Assembly (NCBI GenBank): GCA_027574665.1
Contig: CM050690.1
Span: 66,249,905-66,313,904 of the forward strand
Direction of reading: 5' to 3'
Source: Rhynochetos jubatus
Lineage: Eukaryota; Chordata; Aves; Eurypygiformes; Rhynochetidae
DNA length: 64,000 nucleotides
The notes under the pieces are model-generated. The model was not told the DNA's origin. It did no database searches and worked only from the letters and a program-made list of their open reading frames with translations. Of the stretch, positions 33,720 through 46,620 are shown piece by piece. Position 1 is the stretch's first letter; every line of letters starts with the position of its first letter. The position numbers and the translations under genes are program-made.

Positions 33720-36094
33720 TAACCAGGGCATGAAAACTTACAGAAAAGCACAGTCAGAGCTACAGCCAGGTTACAGGCCTGGGAGAGACCCAGCGAGTCT
33801 GTGGACAGAAGTCAGACCAAAATTTGAGGAATAGCAGCAAAGTGTGTTGTTAATTCCTGCTAGCTACTCCAATAATGTTCCAAATCTCAGCCTAGATGTT
33901 ACAGGGTGTGAACCCCAAAACAGATGTGTATGTGCACCTAGCAGGGAGATATGCTTTCCCTTGTTTTAGGCAGTTCTCGACAAGACCTTAAAATGAAAAT
34001 GCAGCACTCTTGCAATCCCTCTCAATCATAAATCAGTCTACCAGCGACGACCAACAATAACCCAGCAGCAAAAGTATGTCATGTCTGTCAACGGGATTAA
34101 TTCAGTGCAAAAATGAAGTAGCCATTTGTGATAGACCAGCTTACTGCCAATACACAACTCTGAGACGGTCCACTGCTATCCTGATAATAAAACATAACTA
34201 TGTAACTCCCAAAGCATGCTCCGCCCCATGCCATTAACATGACATTGATATGCTTTTTCTGATACCAGCATGAGAGGGTAAAAGAGCAAGTTCTACTTTC
34301 AAATATTATTACATATTTTTTGCTTTACTTACTTGCTATTGCATTTTGCAATATATTTTGTGGTCTCTGGAACATACAAGGGCAGTGCAGGAAGTCTGTG
34401 TGAGTCACGCTTAGTTTTCAGAAGAAATAAAAGCTTGGAGCTTAGCTAATAGTGAAGAAATAAGATAACTCTACAATAAAGGGATAATAAATGTTTACTC
34501 TGTTAAGTGTTGCTATTATTTCTCCTTCTCATAAGTGATCTTGAAGTACTTTATGCCAAAAAATAAGGATTATTGTATTAAAAGCAGATTTTCTAGAGCT
34601 CATTCAGAATTTCCAGCAGCAGTCTTTTATTTCATTAAGTAATAAGAAGACACAAACTGTTACTTTGTTGTAAGAAGTTCCACATTTTCCTTTATACAAA
34701 AAAGCAAAATCTGAATATCATAAGTGATGGATCATACCTCAGTCCGAGGTCTGGTGAAGTGTGGCAGCAATAACAAGTGAGAAGAGCAAACAAGGTAGAG
34801 AGACATTTACATACCTTGGAAAAGGGAAAGAATCAGGAGAGGAACAGGTTAGAAGATGAAACGTGGAAAAAGACACACGGAGAAAGACACTAAAGACAAA
34901 AGTTTTCTGCAGTAACCGTGCAGCTTGATAAAGTCTTCCATCACTATTTTATTCCCTGTTGGACATGGAGTCGAGAAGAGCATTACTAAATCTGGTTTGA
35001 TGCCATAAAAATCTTTAGCTTTTTGACCTCCATGTTAAGGATACGATACTGCAAAACTCTCTGTCCCAGGTCTCAGCCCCATCTCCCTGCTTTGCAGGGT
35101 CTCCAAACATGTACTGCAGCTCTGACTTCTTTCAATGATGTGTTAACTTCAGTTGCAGCCCACATTAATTAACAAAGGAAGAAAGGCTGTACCAGCTATT
35201 AGTTGACCGATCTCCCTGCTAGCCATGTTTGAAACCATCATTAACAGTTATAGAACAAGAATGAAACAAAAAAGAGCACAGCACTTATATTATATGTCAG
35301 ACTGAAGATATGTTTTCATGATATTGCGCATTAATTATTCCTTTTGATTTCAAGGATGGCCATTCACATCCCTTGGCACTGTAATCAGTATTTAAAAGAA
35401 AGATCCTAACAAGAAGAACCACCCTGCAGCAGAACAAAACCCACACACAATAATAATAAATTACATAATCATCCAGTAATTTGAAGCAGCAATATATAGC
35501 CCACAAAATAAAAATTGTTCCCACACCCACAGTTTTATTTCTGTATGGGTTAGATGTGTGTGTGAAGGGGTGATAGATACGCACTACGTATATCCAACAT
35601 GACAGAGCACTTAGGCACAGAATAAAGTAATTAACACCATGAATCTTTTCCTACAGAAAATTCTGGTTTTGGAGATGAGAATTCAGGCCTAGGCTAATTA
35701 AACACATGGAGCTGTACAGGTTTTAATCTGTATATTTTTTTCTAATGAATGTTTTAGAATGCTGAATATCTGTAATATTAACACTCAAGTATTTGTTATG
35801 TAGATTTTTTGGTCTGAGCACAATGAGAAATACAGAATGTATGATAGCAATAGTGGTGTGATGCAGTATAAAGGGTAGGTGGGATTGACTGTCAGATGAT
35901 CTGTGTATGGTGACTCACGTGATGGCTCTTTCAGAACAAGGCAGTCGTTTCATGTGTGTGCCACATCATGACTGCTAGCTATGCTTTATGTGCTAGTGGT
36001 CTGGATTTTGTTTAGAGGTTTCCATTGTTGTGGGTACTTAAGGATGTGGAGTAAAAGACAATCTCTGCAATTCATACAGGGAAGCCAGATGGTA
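33720..36094. other. Intergenic sequence, no gene seen
   Basis: AT-rich unique sequence with no supported gene. Open frames stay below 100 residues (35,297-35,584 minus is the longest and is simply hydrophobic). No tandem repeat longer than a few units is visible. Confidence 0.55.
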
Positions 36095-36160
36095 AGAGAG
36101 GGCACCAGGGCACAGAGAGGTAAGCAGACCTCCCCAAGCACAGGAAGCAGCTCAGTGCTC
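36095..36160 (-). repeat. Possible MIR-like SINE fragment, reverse orientation
   Basis: GGGCACAGAGAGGTAAGCAG at 36,108-36,127 followed by CTCCCCAAGCACAGGAAG resembles the reverse complement of the MIR core (GAGGCACAGAGAGGTTAAGT, GACTTGCCCAAGGTCACACA). Only this short stretch can be followed. Confidence 0.36.
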
Positions 36161-38769
36161 CCTTCCACCACGTGTATTTCTCCATTAGCCCTCACAGTAA
36201 ACCCCTAATTTTTTGCGTGCAACACAAGGAAGCGATGCATTATTTCTGCAGCTGGCTTAATGGATGCAGGAGCAGGGGTAGTTCACTAGACTGCTGCAAA
36301 TACTGTCTATCGTTAGGGTATGCCTGTGCCTTGAACACTATACTTCATGTTTCATTACACCAGTGTAACCATCTTTATGCAAAATGTATATGCACATTGA
36401 CATTGTGGCTTCTTGAACAATGTTTTGTCAGATGGAGGGTTTATCTATTTATGTAAACATATATACATACATAAACACACGGTGTATTGCCATCTACAGC
36501 AAAGTATGTACTGCTGTCATTCCTCTGAACTTCTCTGGGTTGTAACACTGAGGGAGATGTTCTGGGCAAGTGGAATTAAAGGATAAACAGTTGTTTCTGT
36601 GTATGTTCCATTAAATGGGTAGGAAAAGGGTCACTTGTGAGAAAGACAACGATGGCAACAGGTTTGGAGGCATTAGTGTTACCCATGAAAAAATATTTCA
36701 TTCTCCTATGTTGTAGACATACTGCCTAAGAGATTACTGTATAAGAAATACTCTGGACACATTTGTTATTTCCTTTGGTTTTGTGTATGAAAGGAGTATA
36801 TTCACTGCCTTATACATAATCAGAGAGGGTTCTGTGCTCCTACCAGCACTAGTACTCTGATAGCTTAAAAAAAAAGAATCACTAAACTTTCAGAAAAGCA
36901 CTCTCAGTACAGATGTGTGTCCGGGTGGCCCAGAGTTCGGCAAAATAATTCCAACTACTGGTTACAGGTTTTTATCTTCTTTATACTATCGATTGGTGCT
37001 GATTTGAACCAGTATTTTGTGGTATATCCCACTGGTATTCTCCTATTAGTACTACTAGAGTTCTGCAAAAGTCCTTATTTATAAAAAGGGTCTTCATTTA
37101 GGAGAAAAAAAATCTTATATTTTCAAAATAACTTTCCTGCACGCCAGCGTTGCGATGTCAATAACAGGCCTAGCTTTGCTCTGTTACACCTATGTGAAAT
37201 GAAGTCACTTCCCAGTGTGATGACATAATTGTGACTCCAGTGCAGTTCAAAAACTCGTGAGCATATATGAAATATTCCTCCTAATCTGTTAAATCTGAAA
37301 CATAAGGAAAGACAGTGAAAGTTGCCTTCACCTGTGTCAGCTCATGACCATCTGGCAGGTGTTATCCACCCTCCCCTGGTTTCTAAGTTAACTTTATGAA
37401 TACAGGCTAAAGAAGGTACCACCACATTTTCTGAGCCCACAGACTAACAAAAGGCAACATTATCTTCTCCTCCTTTCAGGACATGGTGCTGAAAACCATC
37501 ATCATCCTGACTGACAGAACAATTAGTGTTGCCAGCCGAGAAAATAGTCAGTGAACCAACTGAAGGCCAATGTGTTTATTTTCCCACTCAGAGACATGGT
37601 CTTCCCAGGTGGAGACTCTGAAAACATTCCTGCTGAAGCGGACAAGGGTTTTACTTCAGTGAGGAATTGGTCCACTCTGAGCAGGAAACAAATCCAAACA
37701 TTTAAGGGAAAGCAATACAAGCTGTACCAAGCGTATGGGGATACACAGCTATAACACTGTCTCCATCCAGAGACAATTCCCTCTTTTTGAGACCATTTGT
37801 TTTATCTGGTTGTTTATTTTTCAAGCTGAACACATGTAAATGATAAAACGGGGTAGTGGCTGTAAGGTTAGAACAGCTGCATAAGGCAGCATGCGGTAAT
37901 AGCCTGTCAGAGAAGACTCACAAATGGCATCACACAACCCTTTAATGAAGTTACAAAATGAACTCAGAGTTATTACAGTGTCTAAGCATCCTCTCTTGTT
38001 TTTCTTTAGTTTCCAAACACTGCTTTGGATCACCAACATACTACAAGTAGCAGCACTGAGCCTTCTTTCTGTTTATGGAATGCACCTCTTCTATTGAAAA
38101 CTAACGTACAAATCTCCTGAAAATCGGTTCAGATAACAAAACCAGTTCTCCTTCTGTCACTGAACACACTTCTTCTGAAGCTATTTCTGTTTGATGATAT
38201 CACTAGACGTGATCAGAGAAGCAGCACAGGGCACTGCAAAGAGAAGTTTCAATCTTTTTTATGCCTTTCATTGGGATACTGCAGTAAAAGTGAATGCTCT
38301 TTGGTTTTAGAGTGTGGCCAAATGCTAGAAGGTCCTCTTGTTGCCATCTCTATCAGTAAGGATGGAATAATTTTCCCCAGAGGAATCTATAAGGAAGCAT
38401 TAGCCAGAAGGAGCTAGGAAGGCATCCATGTATGAAAATGCAACCTGTTAAACCTGCAAAACTGTCATTTTGCAATAGTTTCTATCTGTCATTTGTCAAG
38501 ATAGGCCCACACAACAATGGGAAAGGAGGATCTACAGAAAAAACCCAAGGATTTCCACAAGCACAACTCTCTTCCAGAGTCTGTATTTGGTGGAGATCTT
38601 GGATACATAGCGGTGCTCACAGGTAGCCAGCCAGCCTCTGTGGGCACATGAAGATATAAACAATCTTAGCTGGGGGAATTTCATCCCCACCACAGTAAAG
38701 CACAGGTATGGGCAGGAGATGAAAGGGCAGATGAAGACGTCATCAGAAGTCACTGCTAGACCTGTGCTC

Positions 38770-38800
<31 letters not shown>

Positions 38801-41800
38801 CTTTATCAATTTTGGTGGAAAAACTTTCCTTTGGTAGAAAAACCTACCCAGTCCATGTCTCGCAATCTGGAAGGGCTTTCTGAAATGTGTTGTTAGGGTT
38901 GGATTGAAGCAAGAAAATTTTTTTCCATCTCTCTCATGATAGATGTCACAGATATTTTGTGTCACTGCTGTGTTTGGAGACCCCAAAATATTGACAAAAA
39001 TAATGTTATACATGGGGCAATGCTCATGTTTTAAGATTGATGTGGCACAGTTAGAGCAGGTAAGGGATAACACTGATAAGGAAAGCTAAATAAACGGTGT
39101 TAGTTGTCTTGGCTGCGTGAAAGCAAGGCAGCAGTCCCTTGCCATTAGACCCATGGCTGTTCCCTACCAGGCTCCTGCATGCCAGCTGCCCTCTGTACAG
39201 TGCTGCTGAGTCAGGGCCAAGGAGGGCAGGATACTTGGAGAGGGGAAGGCATGTAGCTTTTTCACTTTGCTGGGAGAGCAAAATCAGAAAGGATGCTTTG
39301 GCAAATTGTGCGGAAATCCTCAATGTTTGTGGTGTTACCCAATTGTGTGTTTTGCTTTGCAAGCAATAAAACATCTCTTGATTTCAAATGTTGCTTTGCA
39401 CAGCTTGCCCACACCCTCAGCCCATAGTCTTAGCAGCTCTGGCCACTCTCCCCTACAGCCTATACCCTCAGGCCTTCACTCTCCTAGAGATGCTAATGAA
39501 AACTTGTCAGCTGAATGAAGGAAAAATGCATTCTTCAAAAATGAAAAAGTGAAAAAACCCACCCAAAACAAAACCCATCTTGTTTACAGAGAGCCCATAT
39601 GTAAAGCTATTAAGAGATGTGTGCAAACATGCAGAGGTTTAAAATGAAGGAGCCTGGGGTTAGAGGCTTAGATCATGGTGAATCCCAGCAGGACCTCTAT
39701 GCCATGCCATAAAGCACTTCATGCACTCCATCATTGGCATGCCAGAGAGAATTTGCAAGGATCTAAGGGATTTACAGAGGATTTTTTTTTGCAAACTGAG
39801 TGAAAAGAGCTTGTGAATTTGTTTTTAAAAATTGTTAGTGTGACTAGATACATAAATTTCAGTTATGTGGGCATGCAGAAATGACTCCAGGTACTGTGTC
39901 TCCTCTCCCCCTAGATGCAAAATTTCATAAGCATCACAGACATTTGTTGAGGTTGCTTGCTCTCTACAGCCTATAACTTTGAGCATTCACTGTCTCTCCC
40001 CTGTTGTTGCTGTCTCTCCTTCCCACCCTTCTGTATTTGCCAGCATATGTTCACCCTCCTCTGTGCTACAGAGTGTGGCTACATCCTTGGGTGGCCCAGC
40101 TTCCCCCAGGGAAACCAAAACTCCTTGAACAAGAAAATGGGAGCTGCAGGAAGGCAGATAAAGCATCTTTCCTTCCTCTTACTTACACTGCAGCAGAACC
40201 AGCGTATTTTCCCTGCTTTAAACAATTTGGGGCTGGTAGTCTAGTCTGTTTACTCCAGCAACTGAGCCATTCTCCCTGATGCTGGTCTGGGTATCCATGC
40301 CTGAGAAGTACAGATCTGCAGTATGTTGGGAGCAGTGAGTAAAGCAGCAGGAGAAAAGTCTGTGTGCTGCTCATGGCATGTTCCTGGGGACAGCAGACAT
40401 TTAAATGGGGGGAAATGGGCATTAAGTGCAGGTCAATGGGAGAAGAATGGAACAGCTGGGGAGATGATGGAACTGGGTGATGGATAGGGACCTGCTGGGG
40501 ATCCCTCCAATGGTGAGCGGGTAACAGTTGCACAGGATGACATGATACTGTGTCATGCCACTCCAGACCAACAAAAGTGTCATCTTCATCCAAGCCCAGG
40601 GAAACCCAGTGAGGTATGTTTAGACAGGTCCTTAACTCCAGGGCAGGAGCAATGATAAGTGCGGGCTCAGTGGAGAACCTGCTATCTTGGGAAACGAATT
40701 TGCTGTCCTGGGAACTTAGGGATGATGCCCCACTCTTCTGATCTAAAATTCAGCTTGGTAACCCTTGATGGGTTAGCTGAAGCTTAGTGTATGGCTGATG
40801 ATTACACACAGGGCAGGGACACAAGCCCTTGCTATACCAATGGCATTCCCCCTGGGAAATGAAACGTCTGGGCATGTGGCTGTGCCTGCATCTGCTGTCT
40901 CAGGACTGCTTCTATGTGTCCTGAGAGTGGCAACCTCAGGGACCCAGGCATGGGGGGATGGAAGGGAATGTCATTCCAGGGGTACTGCAGTGGTAGAGCT
41001 GGGGCTTTTCTCCACCTCAGACCCAGACTGGGTTGTGGAGTGTGGTAAAATGACCAGGAACTGGTGCCATTTCCAGAACAAAACACACAAAAACAGAACT
41101 GGAAGCAGTAAGTGACCTGAATGACACCTGGGCCTGGGTCAGGATTGCAGGATCTCCTCTCTTGCACCTTCCAGTGTCCTCCACTGCTAAAGTGCCCTGA
41201 ATCCTCCTCTTGCTTAAAAGTAACAAATGACTTTCAGATCTCCAGTATGTGGAAAGCCAAAATCCCCCAAAGGGTCCAAGTTGTTTGGTTAGCATTCATG
41301 TCCGGCTTGAAATGCAGTCAAGCTGCCAGCAGGAGATTTCTGTCACTCTGGTGCCTTGGGACTGTCTCTGATTGTCTGCTTCAGCTCTACTTCAGACGCT
41401 TAGGTTTAGTCCAGTGCCATTCCTGGTCTCTGCCATGTCTGTGGAGAAGCATCTGCAGGGGGATGACATTGTGGGTGGCCCTTGCCTGCAGCCCCCAGTA
41501 ACAGCTGCCAGCATGGGGCAGTGGTCCAAGAAGGCTCCTACGCATCTGCTGGGCATCGGAGTGTCAGTGCCTGCCACCACAGTGGCCAAAGATATGGTCT
41601 CTCCTGTGGCTCATTTGTGTGTGGTGTGAACCTGGTGCCTGGAGGTGTTAGTCTGATGCCGTCCTTAATGGCTGGGGAGGTCACGTAAAGAGCTTTGCAG
41701 CAGGTAAAGAGAAACCCAAATCTAAATCTAGTGAGTATCAGAGCAAAGGAAACAGTATATAAGCTTAAGCCACTTTATAGCAGGGAGCAGAGACTTCTGA

Positions 41801-42110
41801 GACACATCCAGGAACCACAATTTCCAAGTCCTACAGCAGGCCATCATGAAAGCAGCTGATGCAGGGACCCACAGACCACCGGGAGAAGGTGGAGAAGTGA
41901 TGAGGACACAGGAAATCCAGAAATTCTGCCGAAGTATTTTCCATTAAAAATATTCTGAGCAACACTGATGGAGCAAGACCTACACAAGACCTCTGAGTCC
42001 TGTCAACTCTCTAGTGTTGACTCCCGTCCTCTTCATGGTCTCCCACAGCTAAGATTGTCTTTCTCACATTAGTGTGGCGCAGTCCTGCTGTCTCCCTCGC
42101 TGTCTCCCAC
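36161..42110. other. Intergenic sequence, no gene seen
   Basis: About 6 kb. The first half is AT-rich; from about 39 kb GC content rises. Opposed frames of 105-136 residues at 40,183-40,593 (minus), 40,798-41,167 (both) and 41,121-41,501 (plus) come with that rise and have no recognisable domain. A poly(A) run of about 25 bases lies at 38,770-38,794. Confidence 0.5.
38770..38794. repeat. Poly(A) microsatellite
   Basis: A run of about 25 adenines. The preceding sequence does not resemble a LINE, SINE or processed gene copy, so it is listed as a simple repeat. Confidence 0.9.
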
Positions 42111-42125
42111 ACCAGCTGTGGCTGC

Positions 42126-42167
42126 CATCCAGCTGTGCTCATCTAACTGTGCCCATCCAGCTGTGCC
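42126..42167. repeat. 14-bp minisatellite, three units
   Basis: Three adjacent 14-bp units: CATCCAGCTGTGCT, CATCTAACTGTGCC and CATCCAGCTGTGCC. A further partial relative (ACCAGCTGTGGCTGC) lies just upstream. The unit length is not a multiple of three, so it is not a coding repeat. It carries the E-box CAGCTG in two of three units. Confidence 0.85.
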
Positions 42168-42830
42168 TTGCAGTGCAGTCCCAGACAGAGGGAGTTTGCA
42201 GCACTGTGCCACTGCCGCGGGTAAGACGCAGACCCAGGCGCCGTCCTCCACACTGTTCTGCCAAGCACAGCATCCGCCAGCTGCAGAGCATGCCAGGACC
42301 TCTTCTCCACAATTTGTCATGATGTGTCAGATAGGTCTCCAGGCTACAACATCGTCTCACGCTCTTGGAGGGAGACTAGCATTGGAGAGATCTGCTTTGG
42401 GGACCTGGGCTGTAATGTTTCCCAATAACTAGCTCTGCAGATGTAAAGTGGAGTTCATTGTCCCTAAAGAGGAGATAAATCCTCTGTGGCAGGCTTTTTA
42501 ATCAGCATGCAAAACACCCTCTCTGTGTCTATCTGAGGTATGGATGTGTTTGTTAGAAACATCCAGGGTTGTGCTTCTGTGATCTTGGAATTTACTGTGG
42601 CATCCTGCTCGTGTGCAAGAAATATGCTGCAGAATCTAGGGTTTCGTTTCTAGGTACAACACACATTTTTAGCCATGACGTGTGTGAAAACAAATTATTA
42701 AAAGCAGGAACCAAGTGTAAATCTTTGTCATGCAGAGTTTGCAGGCAGCCTGGGAAAGAGCTCTGGGGTGGGTGAAGTGTCTCGTTCATCTCAACAGGTT
42801 ATTAACTTTGAAGCTTTCAGGCTAAAAGCA
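42168..42830. other. Intergenic sequence, no gene seen
   Basis: No gene is supported. Frames at 42,069-42,432 on both strands overlap the minisatellite and one another and have no recognisable product. Confidence 0.5.
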
Positions 42831-42848
42831 TAAAAGCACGTGCTTTTA
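42831..42848. promoter_or_regulatory. 18-bp perfect palindrome centred on an E-box
   Basis: TAAAAGCACGTGCTTTTA is its own reverse complement. Its centre is CACGTG, the E-box bound by MYC/MAX, USF and CLOCK-type bHLH dimers, here with symmetrical flanks far beyond the core. A half copy (TAAAAGCA) lies directly upstream at 42,823-42,830. Seen directly; binding is inference. Confidence 0.6.
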
Positions 42849-45407
42849 ATGGTTTACTCCCTGCTCACGTTCGCAGGAGGCTGTAGCGAACACAGCCTGA
42901 AACCATTCTTTCCCTTGCTCAGAGATCAGTCATGGTGTTAGTTAGGCCTGTCTCTGTATCTGAGCTTTTGCCTTAAGTTGTGGGCCATCCAATCAGTTAA
43001 TGCACTGTTTTCCATTCCAGCATCCGCTGAACATGGGCGGATGCCTTCTGAGACCAGACCACCAGCAGAGAGCCCACTTTCCTCCAAGAAGTTGTGTCAG
43101 GCAGGCTGGGTGGTTAGCTGCACAGAAACTGTGGCAGCCACTCTCTGAGGGGTGGCAAGGAGCACTCTGGGCTAAGATAGCCCTCCTTGGCTTTATACTG
43201 GGACAGGGTTGGAGGGCTTGCACCTTCAGGGCCAGCAAAGACACAAAGGGAGATGCTGCACTGCCTCTGAGGTACACTCCTAACCAACCTGAGCACCGCA
43301 GCAGGAGGAGAGCAGGCGTGGCAGGACAGGGACCTGACTCCAAACCTGTAGTGCGGAGGTTTCTCTAGAAATACTGCACTGACTCTCTCCCAGGCAGCTG
43401 TTGTATCGCCCCTGACACATTTCTGATGCTGCAGTGTAGTTCCTGTATTCAGAGCTCCAGCACTTTGATCTTCAGATGGAGGCTGATACAGGAATTGATT
43501 GTTAGCTCTCTGGCAGGGATGCTGCTGTTTATGTTCCTCCCCACTCCCTCTGTTTTGAGCTGCTGTGACATTTCTGATCTGTTTCCTCACAGTGACACAA
43601 ACTCTTGGGTCTGTGTAGTGACACTTCAACACCTCCTTTAGCAACAGGGAGAGAGGGGTCAGTGAAAGATGGGGGGCACAGAGCAAGACTGCACTCTAGA
43701 GGGGTGCTGAGAGGAAAACGGAGACTTATTAAAGGGCAAGCTAGTGCATCTTGAGGAGAGTCCATAGGGTACAGGAGAGCGGCGGAGGGAAAGGAGAAGA
43801 GCCAGAAGGGCACACATAGCTTGGGTTTGCTTAGTACTTTACTTTCCATCCCAACCACAGGTATAATTAAAAGCACAGTTTAGTCCTGGCTTCCTTTCGC
43901 TCATTTTCTTTTTCTAGACCTGTTACATGAGTTACACATGCAAAACATTTGAAATAACAAGGCTAGAGAGAATCAAAGAGGCTCATGCATACAAGGGGTT
44001 GCACAGGCTTTCAGCAGAGCTGTTCCCCGCCGCCGGGAAGTCCTGCGTTAAGGATTGGCCTATACTGTGTGTGAGGCCCCAAGCAAAGGGCGGCTTTTGC
44101 AGACAGCTGGGGACTGGAATCAAGCTGCGATCGGCCTCCCCCTGTGCTTGCGCTGCTGGAGACAGGAACAGCCTGTGAGGAGCAGGGTTTTCACAGACCC
44201 CGAGGAGCTGCTGCATTTTAGGGACTCTCTGTCGTTTATGTTGCGGGATTAGACCATGGTGAATAATCATCACACACAAAAAAATAGTCATGCCGTGACT
44301 TATCAAACACACATGGAAGAACAAGCATGAAGCGCTCTAGGCTTGGCAGTGGAGTGGATGCTGTTTGAAATGTAGGTGCTTGGATAAAGAAGTACATGAG
44401 CCCAATGGAATAATAGAGTTTTCTATCTAATTCCAATACCAGATCCATGTGCAGGCTGGGGACAAGACAGCAGTGCTTCTCAGAGGCTGAGGCAGCGATT
44501 GGCTTCCTCTGTTTCTGACGCCACAGAGGCTTTGAAGTGATGGTGATAGATACTACAGGAAAGCTACAGAGGCTCCTGCTGCATGAGAAGCTGTTGGAGA
44601 TAATGGCAAAAGTGAAACCGAGAATGGCAACCTCCAGGTCCCTGTAGGACTCTCTGTTCTTCCTCCACCACCCCTAACCAGTGGCAAAGAAGCTGACTAA
44701 AATTCATGGAAAGGAGCAGGTGAGGAAAATATGTGCACTGTTGCCAAAGTCTGAACAAATTGCAGCTTCAGTTTTTCTTCTGCATATGCCAATGCATAAT
44801 TTCTCACCAGAGGAGCATAACGTTTTTTCCTCTTTCAAACAGGTGTGGAGCTGTTCCCAGCGACATGTACCAGCTGAGCTTAGGGCTGGTCAAATAATGT
44901 GCTCATCAGACATCCACTTTTCTGCTTATTGAGCACACCCCTGTTAAGGACAGCGTTAAGGTACGCTTTTTCTAGATCCTAACATGCAGGAACTTGAACA
45001 CATACAGGTTTTTGTTTGTTTGTTTGAGAAAAAGCCTGTATTAGAATTTATCATGTTGGGACTTCCTTTCACATTTTCTATGTTTAAGGAATGTTCCTGA
45101 TGAGAGTTAAATTAGAATCTTCTTGATGTCAGGAGCTGCTATACTGCATTGTAAAGGGAGGGGCAGCAGCAGTGTTTCACCCGTTTGTCTATTGACAGAC
45201 ACTGCGTGACTGGGCCCTGTGCTGAGCCGCAGGTCATCGCGTGTTGCATGGGCAGTGCAGGTTAGGACAAGGCTGTTCAACAAAAAGCAGAATCCACTCA
45301 AAAGAAACAAATCTTGTGTAAAAGCCAATGTGTTCTCGCTTCCTTGCATGCTCCCCCTCCCTTCAGCTTTCATGTCATTGGCTCAGTTAATTAAAATTGC
45401 AGTAATA
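42849..45407. other. Intergenic sequence with long opposed open frames
   Basis: The minus-strand frame at 43,114-43,686 is 190 residues and is opposed by a 122-residue plus-strand frame. The product (LLLKEVLKCHYTDPRVCV, CSPPAAVLRLVRSVP) matches nothing I know. Other frames at 43,529-44,324 are similar. I read them as chance openings in moderately GC-rich DNA. No RNA gene is seen. Confidence 0.45.
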
Positions 45408-45900
45408 GGGAGACTGCATGGTTTAGCAGATTGGTAATGGGATATACAGCCTTTCACCTCTAGGTCAATGGTTCGATTGCGGCCCAAGTTGGTAGTGACC
45501 AAAAGTTATTGGCATCGAATGGCTGCTCGGTGACCTCTGTGAGATGCGTGGGTGATTTCAGTGCTCTCTCTCGCAGACAGGTGTCCATACGGCGGGAAAC
45601 ACTTGCAGGACTGGCACTAATTGGCACCCTTGTTGGTAGCCTCAGCAGCGGCTGGGGATGGCCTGGGCACAGAAGTGGCAGCAGTCCTCTTCCTGGTGGT
45701 CCTCTCCCCCAGGCTGCTATGGAGCTGCTGTCCTTGCTCGTGCCTTGCTTTGTGGCTACAGACAATGCCTCTGACCTGCAGCAGGGTGAGTGTGAGCTGC
45801 TCCAATGTGATGTTCGAAACAAGCCGATTTTGGGGCGTGGTTGGCATTTGCTACTACTAAGGGCAAGCAATTTGGCGTAGTACACTTTCGTATGCAACAG
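45408..45900 (+). repeat. Candidate tRNA-headed ancient repeat (unnamed)
   Basis: The left end has a Pol III-type internal promoter layout: an A-box-like TAGCAGATTGG at 45,424-45,434 and, 36 bases on, a B-box-like GGTTCGATTGC at 45,470-45,480. This gives a tRNA-like head of about 85 bases (45,408-45,490), which does not fold well enough to be a working tRNA. The body that follows (CTGGCACTAATTGGCACCCT near 45,611, CCTGGGCACAG near 45,662, GGTGGTCCTCTCCCCCAGGC near 45,695) resembles, from memory, a dispersed repeat of turtle and crocodilian genomes that I cannot name. Opposed frames of 205 (minus) and 123 (plus) residues lie inside it and are not read as genes. Confidence 0.45.
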
Positions 45901-46620
45901 AAAAGGCCCCTGTGTTAGCATGAGGCAGGAGATACAATAGCTTAGGTGATGTGAATTACAGGTGAAAACAAGCCAGCTGCAAGCCAGCATGCAAACCAGC
46001 CCACACAATGCATCCTTCGCTTTGGGTAGGGCTGGGGCACAAGGCTCTGCAAAGGCAGGAGAAAGAAGAGCAGACACAAAGATTTACAATCTATTGCCAT
46101 GCAGAACTTCAGAGCCTCTGGGGAGGAATGGAGGGCAGAGCCAGGGGTGGTTACCCATGGCAAATTCAGCTTTTACAGTTTTCTGACCAAATTGCTATTA
46201 TCTAATTAATGCCTCATTTACAATATTGTTATGGCCAATTCTTTTGGGGGTGTGAGTCAGCAGAAGTGCTTCGGATCAGTTTATACCAGCTGACAACTTT
46301 TCTCTCAATATTGGTGATTCTTGCAGTAGTCAGGAAAAATACCATCCATGTTTCTATTTGTCATAGTTGCGGCATGACAGTTAAGACAGGGAGGAGAAGA
46401 CCAGTGTTTTCTCTGGCTTCCATCAGCACTGTATTTGAGTTCCTCACTCTCTGGCACGTCTCGATCCCCACAACTTATAAAAGATTCTTTTGACAGACAC
46501 GACATGCAAGATCACACAGGAAATATGGGAGGGAATGAGTCTTCTGGGTCCCATCTTGCCCCGCAGTTCTCCAGGAAAGGCCTTTTCCAGTGACATCAGG
46601 AGTCCCAGTGAAGCAGTTGT
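45901..46620. other. Sequence between the repeat and the retroelement fossil
   Basis: No gene is supported. The part above about 46,250 may belong to the Ty3/gypsy-type fossil that follows, since it lies on the downstream side of its reverse transcriptase, but I could not recognise a ribonuclease H or integrase motif in it. Confidence 0.35.

Noticed and set aside
38770-38794. Poly(A) tail of a processed pseudogene
   Set aside because: The upstream sequence shows no open frame or gene similarity, and no target duplication was seen.
43114-43686. 190-residue minus-strand open frame as a gene
   Set aside because: No recognisable domain, opposed by a similarly long plus-strand frame, and set in moderately GC-rich DNA where stops are rarer.
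45408-45490. A functional tRNA gene
   Set aside because: A- and B-box-like words are present, but the stems do not pair well and no Pol III terminator follows closely; a tRNA-derived repeat head fits better.
45460-46077. 205-residue minus-strand and 123-residue plus-strand open frames as genes
   Set aside because: Both lie largely inside the candidate tRNA-headed repeat and shadow each other; composition explains them.
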